A stretch of 64,000 bases of DNA, taken from assembly GCA_037367405.1 (NCBI GenBank), contig JAZKJV010005753.1, positions 558,001 through 622,000 of the forward strand, written 5' to 3'. Positions within the stretch are counted from its first letter, which is position 1, and the number at the start of each line of letters is the position of its first letter. A program made the translations under genes and the position numbers. The notes under the pieces were generated by a model. It was not told the origin of the DNA and made no database searches. It was given only the letters and a program-made list of their open reading frames with translations. Below, in pieces: positions 57,230-64,000 of this stretch. This stretch comes from Ottelia alismoides. Taxonomy: Eukaryota; Streptophyta; Magnoliopsida; Alismatales; Hydrocharitaceae.

Positions 57230-60200
57230 TGATGAATCCACGATTCATCGCCTTTATTCTTTTATTTTAGCTTCAATTTCTTAGTCAAACACCTGTAAAT
57301 ACCTATTAATTTCATAAATTTACCATTTTGCATGCATTTGTTAAAATTGCATTTTTAACACTTTTTGTACATAAATAAAAGAATAAAGAAGAAAAGAAAA
57401 AGAAAAGAAAAATAAAGGATGTAGTTATGCAATAAATACAGACTGACCCAAACCCCGAGAGAAGGTCAAGACTTGACCTGATCGACCAGGAATAAAGTAG
57501 GGGGAGATAGGGTCGTTTGTCAGAAAAATCAAAAATATCTTGTAAATATTTTTCATGTATATTTGTACAAAACTTACATTATTTTATTTGTACATAATTT
57601 GACCTCAAACTAATTATTTTCGTAAATAAAAGTTGTAAATAAAATTGTGTTGTAAATAATAAAAATATTTGTAAAATAAAATATTGTATATATTGCAAAT
57701 AATTACACCCAGAAAAAGCCACAAAGTGATAATTGAAACATCAATTCCGGCTCCATACAAGCTCAAATTGAACCAAACTCACTTCCATCATACTATAAAT
57801 TAAATTATCTTTCAAATGGCTGTGGTTTCGTACTTTTTGGAGTTACGGTTAAAAATTCAATTTTCTGGGGTGTTTTGTACAGTTTTCCCATATACTTGTT
57901 GTATATATTTTATTCATATTTATTTTTATAATGTATATATTTGTAAATACTACTTTCATTAAAAATAAAAAATTAAAAAAAAAGATAAAAATTTAAAAAA
58001 ATCTTTTATCAAAATATTTCCTTATATGTACCTATGTATATTGTATTATATGTGTATAATATATGTATACAATTAATTTCCCTAAATAAAAATTACCAAA
58101 AAAATTAATTGTCTCGCATTAATTAATTTAATTTATTTAATTACGAAAATCATATGTAATTATTTAATTTATTGATTTATTTGAATTCATTTGATTTGAT
58201 AACCTACCTTTTATGTAAAGATTTGATTTTGTGCCTTAAATAGCCACCATTAAGGTGGTTAATTGATTTTTGGGAATTATTTAATTTATTTATTTTAATA
58301 AATTACGAAATTCGTTTTTAATTAATTAATTATTTTATTTATTCAATTATTTTATTTAATTAACAAATAAACACTTTCCTCGTTTGTGAATATCTTCCAT
58401 TTTTGATTTTCTTCTCTTTTTAATGGGCTCCTCCTCCCTCATTCACACTTGATCAACCTTTGGAGAGAGGAGCCCGACCTCCGAGAACCTACTCGTCGAA
58501 GAAAGGTGCTTAGCCTCCGAGCCGTCCGGTGACAGCGTACGGTCGTCGTTGAGGCCACAATAGCATTTCCAATCTCAAGGTGAGATCCCAACTTTGTTTC
58601 CTGTTCTTTTTCGTAGGTAATCGTAGTTCTAATTTTTCTCCTAGTTTATTAGTTGTTAGATCTTTAAAAATCTCCAAAATTTTCCATCACATTTCGATCC
58701 GCCCTCGAAATCAATTTTTCATCTCATCTCTCAATCTCTCCATTTCACGTCTATCTCACACAACCTTTCACCTCCGACCACACACGGTGGTCAGAGTCCC
58801 TGGATCTTTCTTTCACCACGCCAAGATCCGCCCATCCAAATCCTTGTTTGTTCATAAATAAATAAATAAATATTTGCTTTTCTCTCTAATGTTTTATTTT
58901 GCAGGAATAAAACAATAAAAAAATACTTTCTTATCTCTAACCATCTGTTTTGCAGGAAAATATATAAAAAAAAAGAACAATAAAAATTTGTTTTTACTGT
59001 TTACATATTTCTGATAAAGAAATAAAAAAAATTCTTTTTCTTCTCTAACCATTTCCTGCAGCAAAAAGAAATAAAAAAAATAAATTTGCAGCAGGCGGCG
59101 GCCATCACCCCCGCCGCCAGCATCTCCCAGCCGTGGTGCCATCTCCCGCGCGTGGGCCAGCGCTGCCTCCAGACCGCCGGACGCCAGATCAGCGCGGCCA
59201 CACAGCAGCCACCCCGCGCGTGTCCGACGTCGTTCGCGCGAAGCCCCTCCGACTGCATCCAGATCCCCCGCACCTTCCCCCAGTCGGCGGCGCCGCCCGC
59301 GCTCCTCCACCTCCTGCTCCAGACGCGCGGCGCGCCATCCAGCGGCGCGCAGCGCCCTCCATCGCGCGCCTCCGCGCGCAGCCCGCGCGGCTGACCAGCA
59401 CGCCTCCCGCGAGCCGAGCCCCTTGGGCCCGTCCTCCTCCGCCTTCCAGAACGCGGCGCCTCCGCGCCAGCAAGGCTCCTGTGACCTTCTTGCCGCCCGC
59501 ACCTCCACAGCGCGCAGCCGTGCGCGCGCTGCAGACCACCCCCGGACTCCTGCCCCGGTGCCCCCGCGTCCCCCTCGCCGATCGCCGACCCCCGCGCCGT
59601 GCGGCCTTCCACCGCCGCTGCCGCATGGGAAGAAGATAAGGTGCGGCGGCGCTTGCGCCCTCGTTCCTGCGTGAATCAAAAAGAAGGAGAACCCTAGTGG
59701 AGGTTTTTAATAACAAATATCTTGGGTAAATTACAAAGCTGTCCTCGGAGCTATTAGAAATTGCGGAGAAGCCCCCTCCAGACCAAGTCACATGCTAGCC
59801 ATGCACATCATTGGGTAATTTGCATAATCTGCTTGCAGGTTTATTTTTATTACATTTTAAGGGAAACATTTAAAATACTTACATTTACGTCCCTGTTATT
59901 CCAGAACTTGAACTTGTGTGCTCTTTCTGATGAAATAAATATTTTTATGAGTGGAAAAATTTTCCGGAAATTCATGTATGCTCCAGCTATGTGCCTTAAC
60001 ATTGCATAAAATTTTCATAACATTTTGATTTGATTTGATATTTTTAAAAATTCAAAAATATTATGTTTTTGCATGTCTAAACTTTGAAAATTCATAAAAA
60101 ATAGAAAAATTCCCTAAAAATTCCAAAAATATTTCTGCAGGTGCATTTTAATCTCTTTAATTTTCTGTACATTTTTGAATATTTTGAAAAAATACAAAAA

Positions 60201-60506
60201 GATTGCGTGTGATTTTATCCCTTGTGAATATTGTGCTTGTTTTAAAAATACAAAAAAAATATAAAATTCAAAAACCACTAAAAAATTAGCATTTCTGAAA
60301 ATTGACTATTTAGTTTTTAAATCGTGCTCCTTGTGTTCGACCCTGGTCGCTATACCAGGTAAAAAGAATAGCGAAAGACCTCTTACATTCATTTTCTTGA
60401 TTTTCTGAGTGGTTTACAAATTTTTCCGTTGGCCGAATTGATCGATTAAGGACAACGACATTGTGATTTATTTTCCACCTTAACCGCATCGATTTTCGCG
60501 TCATCA
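57230..60506 (+). repeat. 3' LTR of element B
   Basis: 3277 bp, about 99% like the 5' LTR, with the same TGATGAATCC start and TCATCA end. It is followed by the GACGG target duplication. Confidence 0.93.
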
Positions 60507-62683
60507 GACGGCTACGATTAGATGATCCACGTCGCGATCAACGGCCGAGGATGGCTCAATCGGACGGCAGCTGTACTCCCGGACGAGCAGGCATGATCGG
60601 ACGACGATGAAGCTCAGAGGACGAACTGTTAAAGAACTCACGCAGGACGAGTTGATTCGAACACCCTGAGGTCCTCCGACCTCCAAAGGCGCTCTGAAGG
60701 GGTCCAAACGTCTCCTGAAAGGTTGGATGATCGGTTGGGACCCTCAAAACTCCCGGAGGGGCTCGTTGTGGTAGTCACGAGGACGACGGAGCTGGAGGCT
60801 CCAGGTAGCTCCGGCAAGGGGTCGAAAATGGGTTCCAGGATCTTACGGGTCTCGGAACCTACAGAAAACAAGTGAGACGGTCGAGGTAATGTTGCCTCGA
60901 CCCCGCGGGAGGGTGGAAAGGTGCGGAATGGTTGGCGCTAGCCGGAGAAACTCAAACTCCGGCCAAGTGTGGCAGATGTGATTTAGCGAAAATGCGGGAA
61001 AAGATTGATGATAAGGTATATCTAGGAAGACTCCTGGAGTCCTAAGGTACTCAAAGAATAAAGGAAAAGGAAGATAACACTCACAGAAGGAGCACCACCG
61101 GCGAACTCGGGTGGTGCACTGCGGCGAGGTGGATCGGCCTCGATTCGACGTCCTCGACTCCAGCCAAAGGGTGTGATCACTCCCTGCTGTCACCAGGAAG
61201 GTGGTTAAACCCTTGGTCGAGGAATGGAGGGTGGAAGAGTGATCAAAAGAGGAAGGGAAGTGGTGGGGTTCTATTTGAAGAGTTAACGATGCGGGATGTT
61301 CAAAGGAGGATCACGGGTGCTGCGATGATCCTAAGCCCGAAAAAACACTAGGGCATGTAAGCCCATTCATCGAGGAGAAAAATTATAGAAGAGGCCGACA
61401 CGAGAAGATGTAAGGCTCGACCTCCAAAAATGGTCAACAACCAGGAAAAAATCACGTCTGGCACAGGGCAGGGGGCGAGTCAGAGAGTTGACCCGCTGTC
61501 AACTCTCAGACCCTCCTGGTTGGTCCACGTGGTCCAACTAGGAAAACCCCTGCAAAAAATGATTCGTTAAATCAATTAAAAATAGTAATTGAATTTATTA
61601 ATTTTGGTTATTAAATAAAAACTATTTTTAATTTTGTAAATTATTTTATTATGATTTTTATTTATTTTTTAGAGGTATAAAAATACAAGTTTCCGTTTAT
61701 AGGCCATATATGTATACATATCTATATATTTTAATATTTTATTTTTATTTTGTATATTTATTTTATTTAAGTCTATTTATTATTTTATAAATTTATAAAT
61801 TATTTTTATGTACTTAAATATATTTTTATTTTATTTTTCTGAAGTAATTTATACATTTAATAAAATGCGAGTAGCAATTATATAGGTATATGTACGTGTA
61901 TTATACCAATGTGTCATATACATGTATTTTCTTTTTGTGTTTTATTTAGGTTTTATTATAATTTTAATGTACACATATATTATAAATAAAATTTACAAAA
62001 TTACAAAAATAGAAAATTATAAAAATAATGAATAATTAATAAAATGAGTATTTTAATCTATACAAGTATACAAGAGGGGTCCAAAACTTAACTTCAAACC
62101 ATAGCTCCGCAAAATGCGAGACCACCTTCAATAAATAGCTTATTTGAAATTATATACAATTAAAGGTGAGTTTGGTACATTTCGAGTTCTTATTGAGGGA
62201 TACAGGTTTGGGAAGTTGGGATTCTGGAATTTTATTCAGATCATAACTTTCTATCTGTGCATTCTTTTTGTATGAAATCACTTTTGTATTTTTCTTTATT
62301 TAATTATATACAACTTTCATGACAAAGTTTCTTTATTTGAAGTATAAAAAGTGGAACAAAAAATAGGTCCCAAAATGAATGAATTAAATAAAAGGTAGTT
62401 TTTATTGTCTTTAGACCCTTATCTCCCCTACTTTATTCCTTGTCGACCTAGTCATCAAGATGCCTAGGTCTCGGGGTTTCGAGTCATAAAATATTTACAA
62501 TATTTTATTCTTTTAATTTTTTTTCTTTATTCTATAATTTTGGCTTTAAAAACCGCATTTTATACAATATTTACACAATGATGCATGAATGTTAAAATGC
62601 ATGAATTAAGCCTATTTACACACATTTACTAGGGTTTTAAGGCCAAAATGATAGAATAAAGATGATGAAATGTAGATTCATCA
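60507..62683 (-). repeat. Solo LTR C, right part (5' start of the LTR)
   Basis: Continues LTR C after the GACGG duplication. In LTR sense it starts TGATGAATCTACATTTCATC at 62683, with a 7-bp-stem terminal hairpin. The word AAACCCCGAGACC lies about 220 bases in. A donor-like GTGAG is present at 61084-61080. The outer flank is ATGGC (62684-62688). Confidence 0.82.
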
Positions 62684-64000
62684 ATGGCCTAATAGGGGTG
62701 CAGTCTACGTTGACTCTAGGTCAACTCTCCACTCTCCCCTAGGTCTACACTGAGTTCCCCAAATTTATATGCCCAATATAGACATTATTTTATGATTATT
62801 CCTTTTTTACTTTTAATCCTCGATTGATACACATTCACGCCCCTTCACTTTTTGATCAATGAATTACCGCTTTGACTGGGACACTTGGTCGAAGACACCC
62901 CTCTACATATACCACCAAACGAGCTCCATTTGAAATTTGATCTCCCTTTGCCCGTCAAAATCCCCAAGGTTCGTGTTGTGAAGCTTCCTGGTGACAATAG
63001 GGATGCAGAGGACTACTTTGGCATGGAGAAAGAGGAATGAGGTTGAAGATCTAAGCTCTATCGATTATCTTCACTGCAAACTCTGCTCCTAACTCGTACA
63101 GGCTGGTGAGCCTTTATTTCTTTGTATTTTTTATTCATAGACATAACATTAGGGTAGATTAGGTTTTATTTTAAGTTTATTTAGCTCGTATTTTGTTAAA
63201 GATTCAATTCGTAGTTCGCTGGAGCTGAACCACCTTGTTGTCATTCGACTGTTCCTCCTCCTGCTGACCTCACTCATTTCATTCCCCATTGCAATTCCTT
63301 TGCCCTAGACACTCCTATCCACCTTGATCTCTATTCGATCAAGAGATCATCCCTCCTATCTCCGTCGTTAACTGGAGGGCTCCGCCTGACCTCACTTCCA
63401 CTTCATTTCAAATTTACACACCCTCATACCCTCCGTTTTCGTGTGCTTTTCCTTCCTGTGGGTATTGGAGGGCTAAAGGACTTTAGTGGTTAATTTTTAC
63501 AAATAAGAATGTACCTAGAGCCTCCTTGTTTCCCTAACCTCATTAGACCTCGTCGGAGCTCCAGGGGCTCGTTTGAAGCCATTAGTAGCTCCGGGGAGCT
63601 TCCAACTATGTTTTGAGACCCTTGGGACAACCCCAAGTGGTCGGAGTCAACTACTAGCATCGTTTGAAGCTCGACTTGGGAGGTATTCTTCCATTTCTTT
63701 TAGGGTGGTCCAATGCCGTTGGGTTAAGCTTTTGGTCTAGAATCCCCGACTGTTGTTGGATGAGCCCTGGCCTCGACTGTTGATCCTCTTCTAGGATCTA
63801 ATCACAACCGACAATCCACGAATCATCATCAACCGCTGCGATAATGACACATGGCAAGTGGAGTCTCCTGCAATGCGCTAAGGGGGTAATTTTGGTTTAT
63901 ACCCCTATAGTTTCTTTAATTTCTATTTAATATTTAAACTTTTTTCTATAGTGTTAAATATTTGGGATATTTTGCATTTTTCCCTATATGCACTTAGGTC
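62684..64000 (+). repeat. LTR fragment E, right part, running past the window end
   Basis: This continues E after solo LTR C. It has the same succession as LTR B: a short AT-rich part, a CT-rich block, a donor-like CTG|GTGAG at 63106, and a mixed GC-rich stretch (about 63200-63870) that resembles the inner part of LTRs A and C. It is old and diverged. No gene is seen in it. Confidence 0.6.

Larger units (their letters stand above)
43459..60506 (+). mobile_element. Complete Athila-like Ty3/gypsy element B (17.05 kb)
   Basis: Two LTRs of 3286 and 3277 bp, PBS, gag-pro-pol, a long 3' noncoding region and a polypurine tract are all present in order. GACGG at 43454-43458 and at 60507-60511 is a perfect 5-bp target duplication. 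The LTRs differ by about 26 substitutions and 6 indels counted by eye, so the insertion is recent. The tRNA-Asp PBS, the FMDD box and the absence of a chromodomain fit the Athila/Tat side of Ty3/gypsy. The LTRs are about twice the length usually given for Athila. Confidence 0.95.

Overview
The window is nuclear DNA of a flowering plant. It holds one intronless CC-NB-LRR (Rx/RGA-type) resistance-like gene, embedded in plant-type Ty1/copia and Ty3/gypsy (Athila-like) LTR retrotransposons whose primer sites match plant initiator tRNA-Met and tRNA-Asp. I cannot place the species. No rRNA, tRNA, CRISPR or bacterial features are present. Apart from the NLR, no other host gene could be supported.

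Layout. 1-1749: 3' end of a decayed Copia element (F, +) with a 665-bp LTR. 1750-2793: upstream region of the NLR, ending in a (GA)n tract that abuts the start codon. 2794-6012: the NLR (1072 aa). 6013-8592: AT-rich 3' flank with a long-TIR MITE. 8593-36541: a block of inserted transposons. Its base is a Copia tandem (-) of the form LTR-internal(D1)-LTR-internal(D2)-LTR. An Athila-like element (A, -, 9206-20548) sits in the 3' noncoding part of D1, flanked by TACAC. A 12.1-kb tandem duplication has replaced the 5' end of A with a second copy of the left boundary (20549-24992), in which the gypsy insertion is reduced to a solo LTR still flanked by TACAC on both sides. 36542-40887: host sequence with a Tip100-like hAT derivative and a LINE 3' end. 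40888-64000: a three-level nest of one Athila-like family. LTR fragment E (+) is interrupted by solo LTR C (-, target duplication ATGGC), which is interrupted by complete element B (+, 43459-60506, target duplication GACGG).

Element B is young: its two LTRs differ by about 26 substitutions and 6 indels over about 3.28 kb by eye. Its gag-protease-RT-RNaseH-integrase frame is broken by a single stop codon. Elements A and B are diverged, yet both carry two unusual structured sequence systems. The first is an in-frame array of 18-bp mini-hairpins between gag and protease, whose stems covary although the encoded residues change. The second is an ordered set of three hairpins plus a fourth motif in the long 3' noncoding region, whose 3' arms copy the polypurine tract that precedes the 3' LTR. 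These two systems are the most novel observations in the window.

Together the sequence records insertion, LTR-LTR recombination, tandem duplication and same-family nesting around one NLR gene, whose downstream host sequence has been displaced by 28 kb of inserted DNA.
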